A stretch of 64,000 nucleotides of DNA from Globodera rostochiensis (taxonomy: Eukaryota; Nematoda; Chromadorea; Rhabditida; Heteroderidae). This document shows positions 45,332 to 57,770 of this stretch, in pieces. The stretch's first letter is position 1. Each line of letters begins with the position of its first letter. The notes under the pieces were generated by a model that was given only the letters and a program-made list of their open reading frames with translations, did no database searches and had not been told where the DNA came from. The stretch lies in the NCBI GenBank assembly GCA_018350325.1, contig JAEVLN010000016.1, forward strand, positions 610,193 through 674,192. Reading direction: 5' to 3'. The position numbers were made by a program, and so were the translations under genes.

Positions 45332-46331
45332 ATGGGCATTCTTCCGCTCATTCTGATTTTGCTCGTCCCTTCAATATCCATCCAGTTGACCATTGATGAT
45401 GAAGAATTCGAGCTGAAACTGCAACTCATCAAGCACCAGCCATGTCCGTTCAAGGCCGACAAAAGCAAATGGGACCGAAAGCTGGAGTTTGAGGCAGGTA
45501 CGGAACGAGAAGGACCCAAACTGATGCAGCGACCCAACGAGCCAAATGTGAGAGGAAGGGAACGAAACAATTTGCATTCACTCCCTATAATGTTTCAGTG
45601 TTACAGTATCGGAGGGAAGGTATTGTAACACACTTCATAAAGGATTGGCTGTTGATACCAGACCCCCTAAGGTGACGGTGTTCTCCGAGTTTAAGGGCGA
45701 GTTCAGCATATTTTTGGAATTGCGCAGTTCGGCCAACAAAAAGCAGGTGCCGGAACCGTGCCACAACCGCAAGGAGGACGGATGCGGCGGGTTTGGTTCT
45801 TGGTCGGTCAGCCAACATGGTAGCCGTTGCCGTAGCTAAATTCCAGTCTGTACTGCGACGCATGCCAAACTTTGGAGGAGAGCAAAGGACTAAAAGCACA
45901 ATTGCTGCTGGACGGGAAGTCAATCAGTTGTGGCCAGGAATTGAGCCCGGGTACCTACGAGAACATGGAGCTTGTATTCTGTCTGCCGAACGCGGATGAA
46001 ATGCTGAAGAGCCAGGGACTGACCAGGGAGACGTTCAAAAGCCTGATTCAAACGGAGGTAAGGAGGCGGGAGGGAAGGTCCCGAGACAATTCCCACAAGA
46101 ATTAAGGCATAAATTATCTGTTAACTTAGGATGGCACCAATCTCCGATCTCTTGGCGTCTTCGCCACTATTTACGTCTTTGACAGGTGCTTTTGTTCCGC
46201 AAAGTTGTAAGATTAGTTTTGAAAACAGAGATGTGCGCAAATTGGTGCAAACTCAACAAAAAGTAGAGACGGTGTACAGGAAGACGAAGCGCACATTGTT
46301 CAAGGACGAACCTCTGCCGCCGGATGTGTAA
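45332..46331 (+). CDS. Secreted Cys-rich protein B
   Basis: Exons 45332-45547, 45599-45624, 45662-45802, 45847-46057, 46130-46185, 46229-46331; phases agree, giving 250 residues. AATAAA follows at about 46467. The N-terminus MGILPLILILLVPSISIQ is a clear signal peptide, so the protein should be secreted or lumenal. Key segments: CYSIGGKVLPPKVTVFSEFK, FSIFLELRSS, GCGGFGSCLYCDACQTL, ELVFCLPNADEMLKSQG and VFATIYVFDRDVRKLV. These match protein A (35795-36987) in order and Cys spacing. The GFGSC..CD.C stretch loosely recalls GM2-activator/ML proteins; function unknown. Exon 2 is a 26-nt micro-exon. Confidence 0.8.
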
Positions 46332-46571
46332 GAGAAACAATTTGCGACATTAAATTACGAAAACTAATTAAGTTACTGGTCCCTGCCCTTCAACAGTGTA
46401 ATCAAAGAGCAGAGATTGTTTGTCGCGTGCCATAAAATATTCGGAAATATGCAAATCCAAAACAACAAATAAAGAGAAAAGAACGCCCGTCGAGCGAGAG
46501 AATTGGCAAGCAATTCAACACATCAAAACAGAAATGGATTTACTCAAAAGACATTTAATCGGAAGGGTTAG

Positions 46572-49500
46572 CCGATGATTTTGTTGCTCGCGTAGAATTG
46601 CGATTGGAGTCGAGTGAATTTGCGTTTTTCGGCAGCGGACAAATTGCTGCTGAGCAGAGAAAGGTCATTCTCATCGAGGGCCGAGAACAGCAAGTACATC
46701 GGAAAGCGAAGATCGCGATCACCGGTCAACAAACCCGAAATGGCGAAAGGGAGCAGCTGAATGTGCAAATTAAAAATAGACAAAAGCGAATGCAAATTCC
46801 CCATCATAGATATACAATGGGAGAGGGGGGGGGGGGGGTCGGCTTGAGCGGCGCTCAAATGGCAGGCCAACTGAGCGTTTATTGCGTCATTTTTTCAGAG
46901 GAGTTAAATTTTCAATATGTGAGCAAAGTGTCAAGGTTGTGCTAAATTTGCGTAAAACCGAAACGATGTAACCGATTTTCGTGCTTTTTTTGCGCGATTT
47001 TTTCAACTACTTTTTGGCGAGGGGTGCGGCGAAAGGCGGGGGGGGGGGGGATCGCCGGTGCCGCTGAGAAATTTTTGGGATTTTCGAATCAATTTGTTAA
47101 GAGAATTAGTCCCAAAAATTACTTGCGGTTTGTTTCCCCGTTTATTGCAAGCCCAACCACCCCACCCCCATTCTGCGTGAAAACCTTGTTAAAACACTTT
47201 TTTCTTCGCACAATTTCCCTACAAAGCGAAGTCAGCGAATGTTCCAACCGATCGGCAAAGCGGGATTCCGGCCATTCTTTCAAAGTTTTTCGATAGAAAC
47301 TTGACTGAAAGTGTATTTATGGGGACAGCAAATAAAGGTCAAAAGCGAACCCAAACAAAGAATTCGGGGATGAGCTGCACAATGAGAGGGGCGAGCGAAG
47401 TGAGTAAATGCGGCAGAGAGGAGAAAAGTGACTGAAGGAAGGAAAGCTCCGCTAGCAGAAATTCACGCTTGGCTGCTTCTTCACAACTCAGCTGACCGAG
47501 CGGCTGAAAGATGGCCAAACAAAAGGAGACAAAGCCCGCTTTTGCAGGGAAAGCATCGGACTCGCCGCAATGGGCGTGAATCTTTAAAATTTAAATAAAA
47601 CGCCGTGCCCCCCCCCCCTCAATTTTCGAGTCCATCCGTCAACGACACCTCCAAAAGTCTGGCGGAAAATTCGAGCGACCGAATTTTGGGCGCTTCCTCG
47701 GCTAACATCAGTCCGATGAACTCAACACGTAAAGGGACGAGCAGTGACCGTCTAATCCTGGAGAGGGAAGTGAGGAGACGAAGACAAAGCCGGGGTTGGA
47801 GGCACTCGAAGCTCGCGGAAACAACAATGTTCTCGATCTGAAAATGGCCAATTTCGCTAATCCAAGCGGTACGGGGGGGGGGGAATTCCCCTTCATGTGC
47901 AGGCCTATGTCCATCATTTCCAGAAATTTTGCTCGTGTTTTGCCTTGGGCTTGGACAAACGTTCTAGTGCTAATAAAATTTGGTAATGCCGCAAATAAAA
48001 TAACCAAGTCTTCTGCAATCAACATAAACCAAACCTTGCTATTTGGAATACCGACGAGGGCATCCGCTAAAGATTCGTCAGAAAGTGAAAGTAACAAATC
48101 CCAGCAAAGTCGATCCTCATCTAAGCCATAACATTACGAGACAAAACTATTCTCTGGAATGGTCCACAACCGACCCCACCCAAAAATTGACAAAGCGTAG
48201 GCGGTAACCAACTCATATTTTTAGTGCAGAGCGGGAAGCGGGTGAATTCGGAGATCCCCCATTTTTGATTTTCATGCCCAAAATTGCATTTGTTGCCCTT
48301 GGAGTTGGAAGAGTCACTCTTGAACACATGAAACATTTCGAGTGCCGAACTACCTATTCCCGTGGCCCCTCGCCCGCATCCCCAACCACAGAACTAACCA
48401 ACTTTTTCCATTATGTTTTCCTTTCGTTCGCCGCTTTTTGTCTCAATTGACCAAAGCTCCTTCAAATTAACAACGGTTGGTGGAATCAGTTCAGAAACTG
48501 TCAAATAAGCCTTTTCACAAAATTTGCCGTATCGGATGCTTGGGTTTTTACCCAAATTTTGCAAAAAACACAGTAAAGTGCCATTTCTAAACATAAGTCT
48601 GAATTCAAGCTGTAGGTAACAGACATTCCTTTAAATTACCTCTGAGAATGCACAATCAAAAATTCAATCATCGAACGGAAAATATCGTCAGGAAGGATTT
48701 GGCAGAAAGTCGACAAATGCCTCAAAAGAAGGTCAAAAAGCTAAAGTTGACGAGAGTTTTAATGAAAAAAACGCCAAAGTAATGGCACAACTGACCGATG
48801 CGCAGTAAAGCGGACTGAATTTTCTGTGCCGACTTTCCTCTGTGACCGCGCATTTTTTAAGCAAAACGACGACATTTTCCGTGGTCCGGTCTTCCCACGA
48901 GCAAACTGCGTCGATTGCCGAACGAAATAACGATGTAGAAAGTTGGAGAAAAGCACCCGGGTCAAGCTCCTTAAAGTCCTTTGATAAACCGTTCATTAGT
49001 TGTCCCGGTTAACCAACCAAAACATCCGAAAGCATTTTATCCCAAATGTTCCGGGCCTCCCCAACAACATCGGCACGACTGAGGTCGCTTTGTATTCCCT
49101 CCAAATAAGACAATTCCATTAGCAAGGTTTGCAGCACACACAAAGTAAGCTCGGCTGCCAAATCGGGTTTCCCCAGTCGCCAGAATGTAACGCATTGTCC
49201 CACAATTTCACTTTTGATAAGGACTCGTAATTTGTTGGCATTCAAAAGCGGCACATTGTCAACCAAAGAGCGAAGCAGAGAGACGAGGATTCTTCTAATA
49301 TATAAGTCAAATGTTTATTTTGGAACTCGGCTGATTACGTCTATCAAATGAAAAATGAATTAGCAAACGTTTATCATCGTTAACAGAAAGCCCTTGGGGT
49401 CATTTTGAAGCTTTTCCCCGAATCGGTACTACAATACTTCCGTTTGTGTCCAACTTTTGGATATCATTTAACAACAACCAAAAATTATTAGTCGGGTTGC

Positions 49501-50417
49501 CCATCTACAAAAGCAACCTTAATGATAGGGATGTACAATAAGTTTCGGTTCGAACCCCTTTATCACTTTCTACTTCTTTCCCCATTTTGGTGCCTAAATA
49601 GGTGAATCTATGTAAAAGGATTTTTTTATTTTGACAAATGATATAGAAAACCCAAAGGCGGACCCAAACGGTAGTAGTCTCTCTCCTAAAATCATCGTTT
49701 ATTCGTTCTTTAGCTATACACCAAAACAACAACAACTCACTCGACTTTCTCGCATTGCTCTGATTGGAACAATGCGACGAGTTCACTGGCCCAATGGAAG
49801 GCAGAAAGGGAGCTAAGTGACCCAAAGTGCGTGCCGATGGACGACGGAAGAATGGGCGAGAAGCCCACGGGACAATTTATCGCTTCCAACAGCGATTGAA
49901 TCAATGCAGCAAAACTCTTTGTTTCTTCGGCATCCCGCAAAATTTTGTCGAATGCATCGGAAAGGACAATAAATGACTCGATTTTTATTATTCGTATAGT
50001 TCTGATTGATTTTAACTTTTAAGAAATACCTTTGCTGGGATGCGCGCCGCCTTGGTACATTTCTTCGATCGGTCCGATTAGTTGATAAAGTTCTGGATGA
50101 TGAATTGAATTTATTGACAATTCCATTTCCGATGTAAGGTTAATTCGATCTAAATTCCCGGTAGGGGTCAATTGCCGGAGCAGTTCATTTCAGCGCCTGT
50201 TTACTTCAGTGCCAGAAAAATTGGTTCCATGATCCGCGGTGGACACTTCCGCAGTAGGCATTTCGGATAAACTATAGCGAATGCCCCATTCCAAAACGGC
50301 ATAAATTATATACCAATCGCTTTGTCTCGGCGAGATAAGCTCGGAAAAATAGGTCAAGTTTAGGAAAAATGTTTGAACCGGTTTTTGAACCACGTTGTGC
50401 ATCATCCCGCAGCTCAT
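46572..50417 (-). CDS. Large helical-repeat-like protein (exons partly resolved)
   Basis: Protein-like exons in one order on the minus strand: about 50417-50270 (TYFSELISPRQSDWYIIYAV), a frame with MELSINSIHHPELYQLIGPI ending near 50029, about 49980-49740 (SLLEAINCPVGFSPILPSSI), about 49602-49512, about 49294-49026 (RIWDKMLSDVL region with LRVLIKSEIVGQCVTFWRLG), about 48985-48733 (FKELDPGAFLQLSTSLFRSA), about 48594-48394, about 48130-47860 (ESLADALVGIPNSK) and the terminal exon about 46758-46572 (LLPFAISGLLTGDRDLRFPM, ending ASNKIIG). The sequence is Leu-rich and helical, of the kind seen in ARM/HEAT-type proteins, but no family is recognised. Some junctions (notably near 50190 and 50030) were not solved and more than one gene could be present. 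Confidence 0.55.
47511..47841 (+). CDS. Possible small plus-strand gene, low confidence
   Basis: ATG at 47511 (MAKQKETKPAFAGKASDSPQ), a donor at about 47577 and, after a C run, a frame APSVNDTSKSLAENSSDRIL continuing to LILERE in matching phase. The 3' end is unclear (two frames compete). It lies opposite the helical-repeat-like gene and may be spurious. Confidence 0.2.
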
Positions 50418-50800
50418 CAGGCAGAGCTTAGCGGTCTTTTACAATTATGCATTACCTTTTTTGTTATTGAATTAACAGTGTTTAAACTTTCGAAAATATT
50501 TTATGCTAAACATTTGACCAAGTAATGATCGAATTTATGCTTTTTTAAATGTAGGCTAAAATTGATTTGAAAATTTTTTAATTTCCAAAAAATTGTTCGA
50601 ATTCGGGTCCTGTTCGAAATTTGTCGGAATGGATGTCAGATTTGGATCTACGCCCTCGAATAGTACCCTTAGAAAATCTTTTTATCGACTTTGAAAACTA
50701 ATTTCATTTTTTTGAAAAATGTGGGGCACCAGCTCTACGATTATTACCGTTTTTTTACAAATAGACGATTCAACTCTCAAATTTGGCTAAGTAACAAATT

Positions 50801-53800
50801 ATGAACATTTTCGGCGTCATTGTTGCTGGGCGGCTGGTAAAAACTGATTTCGCAATACATAAGGAGGGCGAATATGTAATTGAATTACCTGACGTAACCA
50901 AGTAAGCTTTTTTAGTAATTTTGTGTGGTAAAAAGACGTGCGTTCCCGGCCATTCGTTCACCCCCGATTCATTCCCCTTTTCAGAAGTTCTAACCAGGGC
51001 CGAGATTTGTTGTTTTACATGTTTTTTGCAGCAGAATAGGGGACCATAAAGAAGCCCAGAAATAGCATTTATTTCGAAAAATTTAAGAATTAGAGCAACT
51101 TTTTAGTTCATATAAATCCATATTTTGCCTTTTTGGGGTTTTTAGCCCATATTTAAGTCCAGGGGCGTAGCCAGGAAAAATTTTCGGGGGGGGGGGAAAC
51201 TCGATTATTAAGGGTGTATTTTTTCCTTTTTATTGCATTTTTGTTAAGCAATTTTTCCAAAAAATGTTCGATTTTATGAGGTGCATTTTTTCAAAAATGC
51301 AAATTTTTTTGCGAATTTTTACGGAGGGGGTCGAAAATTTTTTGGATTTTTGATGACAATTTAGTGAAAAACAAAGGAGTCCCCCCTGTTGTTTTTTTTC
51401 TTCAAATTTCATTTCGGGGGGGGGGGGGAATCCCCCCCCCCCCCACCCCCCCCCCTGGCTACGCCCCTGTTTAAGTCCATATTTGACGTTTTTTAGTCCA
51501 TGTAAATCTCGGCCCTATTATAACCTTTCAAATCTAACCAAATCAAAAATTTGATACCATTCGAATTTGCGTTTGAAAGCTTGTTCTTTCGTGATATCAA
51601 AAATGTTTGATTTGGTTAGATTTGAAAGAAGTAATAACGAAAAAAACTTCTGAAAGGTAACGAATCGTCCTCCGTCCATTTTGTGTATTTGTAGACGTAT
51701 TATTTGAAAGGATTATTCAAAATTTCCTATTATATTGTTTCTATATTTTTTCTTGAAAAAGATTTCAAATTTTATTGGTAGAATTCGAATAATCCTAAAT
51801 TCAAATGATAGACAGACATATACAATGCATTCCAAAATTCTTGAATGACTGGGGAGGTGGGATGGTGATCAACTAAAGGGGAACGGCTATTTGGATGCGG
51901 TTTAGCATAAATCACATTGTTGTCTTCCTTACTGGCCTACAACCCTTGCCCCACGGATTTGGCGCATCAAGTGACATTTTCTCAAAATGGCCTAATATAA
52001 TAATTATTTTAAGTTTTTATCAGTTGGCCCTCGACGGAAAAAGCCATAGGTTCGGCCGAATGGAATAATTTGGGATTCATTAGCAATGAAAAACCGAGCG
52101 CTATTTTTCGGGTTGGGCAGGTAAATCTTTTTGCTATTGACTAAAAAATTTCAAAAGTAAAACTTTTTTTTTGGCTTCCCCAAACATTTTCAAATCAATG
52201 AAGATTTTGAGGCCGAAAATTGATTTTTGAAGAATAATTCGAACTTGGGTACGGATTTCGAAATTGGTCTAAAAGGCATGCAATCGTGCAAAATCAGTCA
52301 CCCCAAAAATGGTTTTATTCACTCAAATAACATTTTTTCAAAGAACACAATTTTTTCAAAGCCGCGTCAGTGCATTTTATTTTAAGGAATTTTCAAAAAA
52401 GCAAATTTTTTTGATTTTTGATGGCAATTTGTCAAAAAAATTGGTCAAAAAACTGTAAAAGTGCAAAACAAAGGGTCCCCCCTCTTGTTTTTTTTTCTCA
52501 AATTTCATTTTGGCCAAAATTGATTATTGAAAAATTTAGAGATTTCGAAAAAATGTTCGAATCGGGTCCGGAGTACAGAATTGATCAAAATGGAGGCCCG
52601 ATCGGATTCTACGCCCCCCGAATACCCCAAGTTTTAAAATTTTGTTTTTTAAATTTTAGATGTTGAAATCATAGATTAGATGATGTCTTATGATCATGTC
52701 ATATTCGTGATCAGCGGCTTCGATAATCCTAGAGTACCCAAGAAAATCCACATTTTGAGTGAATAAAACAAAAATTTGTTAGGGAGACTAATTCTGCACG
52801 ATTGCCAAAAGTAGGGTTGGACAAAACCGGGTATTATCCGGTCCCCGGGATACAGTATACTCAAAAACACCCGGATATCCGTCCGGATATCGAGTAATTT
52901 GGCTGGGGTTGGCCCAAGACCCGGATTCAGTAACACCCGGATACCGGTCCCGAATAACCCGGTTTTGTCCAACCCTAGCTAGAAGGCATATTCGGATTCT
53001 TCGATTCAAACCCATAGAAAATGTAGTTTTAAGAAAATGTATATTTTTTCAAAAAATGGGGGGGGGCAGCCAGGCCCGTAGCCAGAATTTTTTTTCGGGG
53101 GGAGGCAGTTCTTAGGGGTGTATTTTTCCCTTTTAATTGCATATTTGTTAAGCAATTTTAAAAATGCAAATTTTTTTAGAGATTTGAATTTTTGACGACA
53201 ATTTGTTAAGAAAATTGGTCAAAAAAATTGTAAAAGTAAAAAACAAAAGGGTCCTCCCTATGGTTTTTCCTCAAATTTCATTTTGGGGGAGGGCATGCCC
53301 CCACCCCCTGGCTATGGGCCTGGGGGCAGCCCGACTATTACCACATTTTTAAGGGGTAAACGGTTTGCTTTAAAAACTTTGCGGTAATATTACTGGACCG
53401 GATCCGTTATGCATTTTAGGAAAGGGACGTTTTGCTCCCAAACATTGTTCACATATACGATTCATGTCAGATATATCTAGATGTTCACATATACGATTCA
53501 TGTCAGATATATCTAGACAGTCAATATTATACAATTATTGCTAGCAATATAGGAAATTGTGTATCATATGCATCAGAGTGACTCAATTTTGTTCCGAAGT
53601 ATGAGTAAAATTTAAGCATAGCAATTTACTTCGGACTCAAACTGTTTTTGTCGGTGACCAAACATTAAACACTGAAGGAGCAAAGAATGCTTTTCTTGGT
53701 AAGCACTTTTTGAAAAGGTAATTAATATTATTTTAAAGGTATTATGCTTGAGCCTCTGAATCGTATACAAAACAAAGGGCAAATTGCTGCTCAATCCACT

Positions 53801-54606
53801 GCCGAAAAACAGCAGGTTTGCACGGTTAACTATTTTGTGCGACACATATACAGGCCCCGCAGGGGATGATTTGTTGCGTTACGGTAAACAGAGAGGTCGG
53901 TATAACGGTCCGGTGTTTCGTTAAACCGAAAAATACCGGCATCCAAATCACAACTGTTGTTAAAGCTATCAACTTGAGTGAAAAAACTTTTTGGTTGCGC
54001 TTAAATTTAGAACTTATTGAAAATGTTCACTTTAAAATAGTTATGTGAATTTGTGTGAAAAATTAATTTTTGACAATGAGTAACACTAACTTTTATTACC
54101 CAATTTTGTTGAGCTAAGAAAATAAATTTTAAATTGCTTCCGCCACCATAGGGATGCTCACAAAAAGAGGAAAAAATCATTTCATCGATTCGAATCCGAA
54201 CCCCCATCCGTCCCTCCAACAGCCCATTCATCACTACACACCGAATTTGTGTGTTCTTTTTTTTTGGTTTTGGAACGGTTTGAAATTCAAAAATTACGTT
54301 TGCCGGGATTCCGGCCTCTTTAAGGTCACAGTTTTAACGGGTTGGAACTTCTTAAATTGAACCAAAAAGATTATATTTTTGTTTGTTAAGATCTCTGTCA
54401 ACGATTTTGCCCAAAAAATGCTGCGAAATTTCGTCAATTATATCCAATCATTTGCCGTCTCATTGCCTAAACATGATCAAATGCTGACCTCAGTGACAAC
54501 GGAAATGGCAGAATATGTGCCGACAAAAGCGGTTACGGATTGGTTCAACAACTTCCAGAGAAAATTGCAAATGAAACCGGACTTTTGGAGGGAATTGCCT
54601 TTGTGA
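50801..54606 (+). CDS. HIKESHI: Hikeshi family protein (Hsp70 nuclear import carrier)
   Basis: Exons 50801-50901, 51906-51970, 52014-52120, 53617-53698, 53739-53815, 54391-54606; phases agree, giving 215 residues (human about 197). Conserved blocks: NIFGVIVAGRLVKTDFAIHK at the start, INHIVVFLTGLQPLPHGFGA, LGFISNEKPSAIFRVGQ, IMLEPLNRIQNKGQIAA and the C-terminal DFAQKMLRNFVNYIQSF with FNNFQRKLQMKPDFWREL. Hikeshi carries ATP-bound Hsp70 into the nucleus after heat stress (family knowledge). Introns 1, 3 and 5 are long (0.6-1.5 kb) and repeat-rich; intron 3 hosts the hAT-like element at 52812-52977, and intron 1 holds GATTCGTTCCC-type words (50942-50985) and a G/C-run pair (51416-51470). Confidence 0.9.
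52812..52977. mobile_element. Short hAT-like element, TAGGGTTGGAC family
   Basis: Ends TAGGGTTGGACAAAACCGGG and CCCGGTTTTGTCCAACCCTA, with CCGGATA words between. Flanking 8-mers GCCAAAAG and GCTAGAAG match at 6 of 8. Lies in HIKESHI intron 3; a deleted relative of 33306-34443. Confidence 0.7.
53446..53518 (+). repeat. Direct duplication of a palindrome-containing 33-mer
   Basis: Two adjacent copies of TTCACATATACGATTCATGT followed by CAGATATATCTAGA. AGATATATCT is a perfect palindrome. Lies in HIKESHI intron 3. Confidence 0.8.
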
Positions 54607-55169
54607 TGTTACTAACACTCCCCCCCCCTCCCTCCCCTCTGCTCACATAGCACGTTTATTGACGATAGAAACAGTTCTTTGTTTTTATTTCAGTTTATGC
54701 GGCCCAAAAAATTGACTTTAAATAACCAATTCGATAACCTAACAGCCATTCGAAGTCTCCCGTAGGGGTGAAGCTATCATTAAGCTAAAGCTTTGCGTTG
54801 GACAAATATCAAAAAAAGTTATGTCAGGAAGCCGAAAAATCGTGTATTTTTTTGGAGTTTCTGATCATAACTTTATTTCGATGAATATTTTGGAATTTTT
54901 GGCGAACCAGAACACGATGGTGAACCCCAATTCAGTGACCCTTGCGAGTTAATTTATAAACATATTTTTGGGGTTGTCCTATTTCATCTTATCGAGCTCT
55001 TCAGCAACTTCTCTGTATCTATTCTTGTTTTTAATGCGAGTGAATTGACTTTTCATTTTAAACTTTAACCGAGACAAACATAAAGTTGGGAGATGCAAGG
55101 AGAGAGGTGTACATTTGGAAACATGCTTGGATGTTTGTGCAGATCATTCTTTTGTTGTGCTGTTCAATC

Positions 55170-57770
55170 TTAAGGCGACTGTCCGTTCACTGCCACAGCA
55201 CTTTCCCCTCCGGGCGAATCACCACTCGCCGTGGCGGGAGACCTGTTAAGCTCGGACGGCTCTCTGACGCATTTTGTGTTGTTCAGAAGAGTGCACATCT
55301 GAACAATTCCTTGCAATTCGCACTAAAATGAGCACGGAAAATGTCAGAAAATAATTGCCTGAATATTGATGAATTTTACCGATGTCTCGCTTCCGGTAGA
55401 TGCGCCATTAACCTCGATATTGATTGGAGCCCGCCCGTTTCCATTCAGTCCGCCGGTTGGCTGAATTGTAACAGTGCTCAATCAAAAATTGCGATAACTC
55501 CCCACCACCGTTGTTGAGTTCGAGCCAGCCAAAGAGCTGGATATGAACAAGCCAATTCGCTCCCGATCGCGTTGGAACTGCTCGAAGTCGTCAGCACCCA
55601 AAATCTGAACAAAAGTTAAATTGCTGAGATTCTTGCTGAATGTTTGTCTCAGCTGTCTCTGCCTCCCCTTCTACTTACTGTCTGAATCTCCTGCGGCATA
55701 AATGTCCAAGGTTGGCTGGAGCTGGCCAGTGGACACTTCTCCCCTGAAGGGCAGTGCACTTCCTGGAAACAACAAAATAATTATCTTTATGGGGTTATTT
55801 TTCCGATTCTGATTGAATTCTTCGACTGATCTTGTCCTCATCTTGTGTTTTGCTAACCCGTCTTCTAATCAATCATTTTCATGGACTAGTGGAAACATTG
55901 TAATTCCAAGTGTCACAAATTTACTCCTTCAACCTGGGACTTCCACTGCTTCTGGATGGACTTCCGAGAGCACGGAAAGCAGAATTTGTGTCCGTTAACC
56001 GATGGGCACTGCACAAAATGAGTGTCTTCCAATCGTTCCTGACACCCAGTGCACTTCAGTGTCCGTTCGGTGTTCTCGCGCTGTTGTGCTGCTACTGCTG
56101 CGGCTGCGTGTTGCGCAGCCGCAGCCATCGCAAATGCTGTTGTCGAAGCGACGGTTGACGACGGCGGAACAGCACTTCCACTAGTGAGAAACAGCGACCG
56201 ACGGCGGTCGGAGCTGTGATGGTGCGGAGGATGAGAGGAAGGATGGTGAAAGCCGTTCTGCTGCAGTGACTGCTCCGGACTGTTGGTAGAGGTGGGCGAG
56301 GTGGAAGTGATTTGAGCATCCCCTTAAACAGAACGGGGTGATTATTGCCTTACCGGCGGGTGATTATTCCTAGGAGCCCGAGAAAATCCCCAAGGCATGA
56401 TTTTTATTTTCACACACCTCTCTGCACCTTGTTCAGTCCCTCTCTCCCTTCGGCACTTCTGCCCCCGTCCAACTCCCTCTTCCGCCCTCCTCCACCTCCA
56501 TTCATTCCCGCGACACTCCCTCCCGTGTTGCTGACGCCGTTACCCACAGCACCCATCAGTGCTTGTGGTGCCATGAGCGAGGCAGCCAACCCGCTGAGAG
56601 AGCCCATCGTCGGCAGCAATTGGTGCGGGTTGAAGAATGGCAGCATGGCGCGCAATTGATGCAATTGGCTTAGCTCGTCCATCGTGCTGCTGCCACTTCC
56701 ATTCAAAGTCCCAACAGCGCCTCCGCGTCCGTTTAATGCTGAGGCTACCGCCCTCTGCTGCTGTTGATGGATGCTTTCCACAAGACTGACTGCCGAATGG
56801 CCCATTTGTGTGACCAAATTCAACGGCGATCCATTCATTGCTGCCCCAGTGACCCCATTCACTCCCGACGATGGCGTGTGACCGTTGGCGCCGTTCGCTG
56901 CAACAGCACATGGACTGAAGCGATGGTTGGAGACCGGAATTGGCGGATGATGTGCAGAACCTGCAGTGCTGGCTAAGCCAATTCCACTGCCGTTGACGGG
57001 AAATTGTTGTCCAGAGTGAGTGGTGAACGAATGAGACTTCAGTTGTGACGTAGTGCCGTTCAGTAGGTCCAATGAACCCAATGGAATGGTATTGGAAATG
57101 GCGGACGGGCAGAGGCCAGCAGAAAGAGCCGAGTGAATCTGCTTCATGCGACGTGCACTTTCGATCACAGCCTCGATCCTGAGAGAAACCCAGACCTAAT
57201 CTAATCGAAGTTCAAACGCAACTCACTTTTCCGCCCCTTCATAGTTAACACAGCCCCGGCATACCGACTCCGCATAATCATGCACAATCGCCCACGGCAT
57301 TCGAGGAAGGTCGCACAGGAAGCAGTTTGCCTTAGAGTTGCGCAGCAAAAATGAGGAGGCGGAGGCCGACACCCCCAGCGAGTTCGACCCGCTGCCGGTG
57401 GATTGGCCGAAAGCGCTTCCCGGCATGGAGCCGACCAATCTCTGTTGAGGTTGCTGTGAATTGGAGGTGGAGATTCTCTGTAAGTAGAAAACTTAATTAG
57501 TCGCGTGGTTTGAAGGGATTCTTTGTTAGAGACCGGATAAAGACAAAGCTCATCAGCTTGAACGAGACGTATTGGTCAATTGTAAGTCTGCTGGTGGTGT
57601 TCACTAATGGTGTCCCGACGTTTTCTGTGTTTTACCTTATTCCCAACGATTGACTGCTGATTCTGACCATCTGGAATGGCCTGTGCGTTTCCGTTGCCAT
57701 TCATCTGTTGTTGTTGTTGTTGTTGTTGCATATTCAGAGCAGCCAATTCCGTGGCTGAAATGGACTGCAT
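55170..57770 (-). CDS. IRF2BP-family transcriptional corepressor
   Basis: Exons (minus): 57770-57636, 57477-57227, 57178-56418, 56322-55934, 55762-55679, 55604-55509, 55460-55380, 55322-55170; phases agree, giving 649 residues. A poly-Gln run lies near residue 15. The N-terminal C4 zinc finger (about 97-121) reads [20 protein letters not shown] then [12 protein letters not shown], near-identical to vertebrate IRF2BP1/2/L. The middle is Ser/Gly/Asn-rich. The C-terminal RING-type finger (about 470-525) reads [34 protein letters not shown], then [10 protein letters not shown] across the next intron. IRF2BP proteins are nuclear corepressors (family knowledge). If the 48-nt intron after 55509 is retained, the protein ends at TGA 55484-55482, giving a shorter C-terminus (580 residues). 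The 5' end could lie further upstream. Confidence 0.93.

Noticed and set aside
46572..50417. Exportin, importin or nucleoporin identity for the helical-repeat-like gene
   Set aside because: General Leu-rich helical character only; no diagnostic motif recognised and exon joins are incomplete.
53866..54048. Plus-strand frame in HIKESHI intron 5 (and an overlapping frame containing PAGDDLLRYGKQRG)
   Set aside because: HIKESHI exons 5 and 6 join in phase across it and reconstruct the conserved protein; the frame has no separate support.
56410..57168. Stand-alone 252-residue gene starting [10 protein letters not shown]
   Set aside because: It is the third exon of the IRF2BP-like gene; the true upstream exon supplies the zinc finger in phase.
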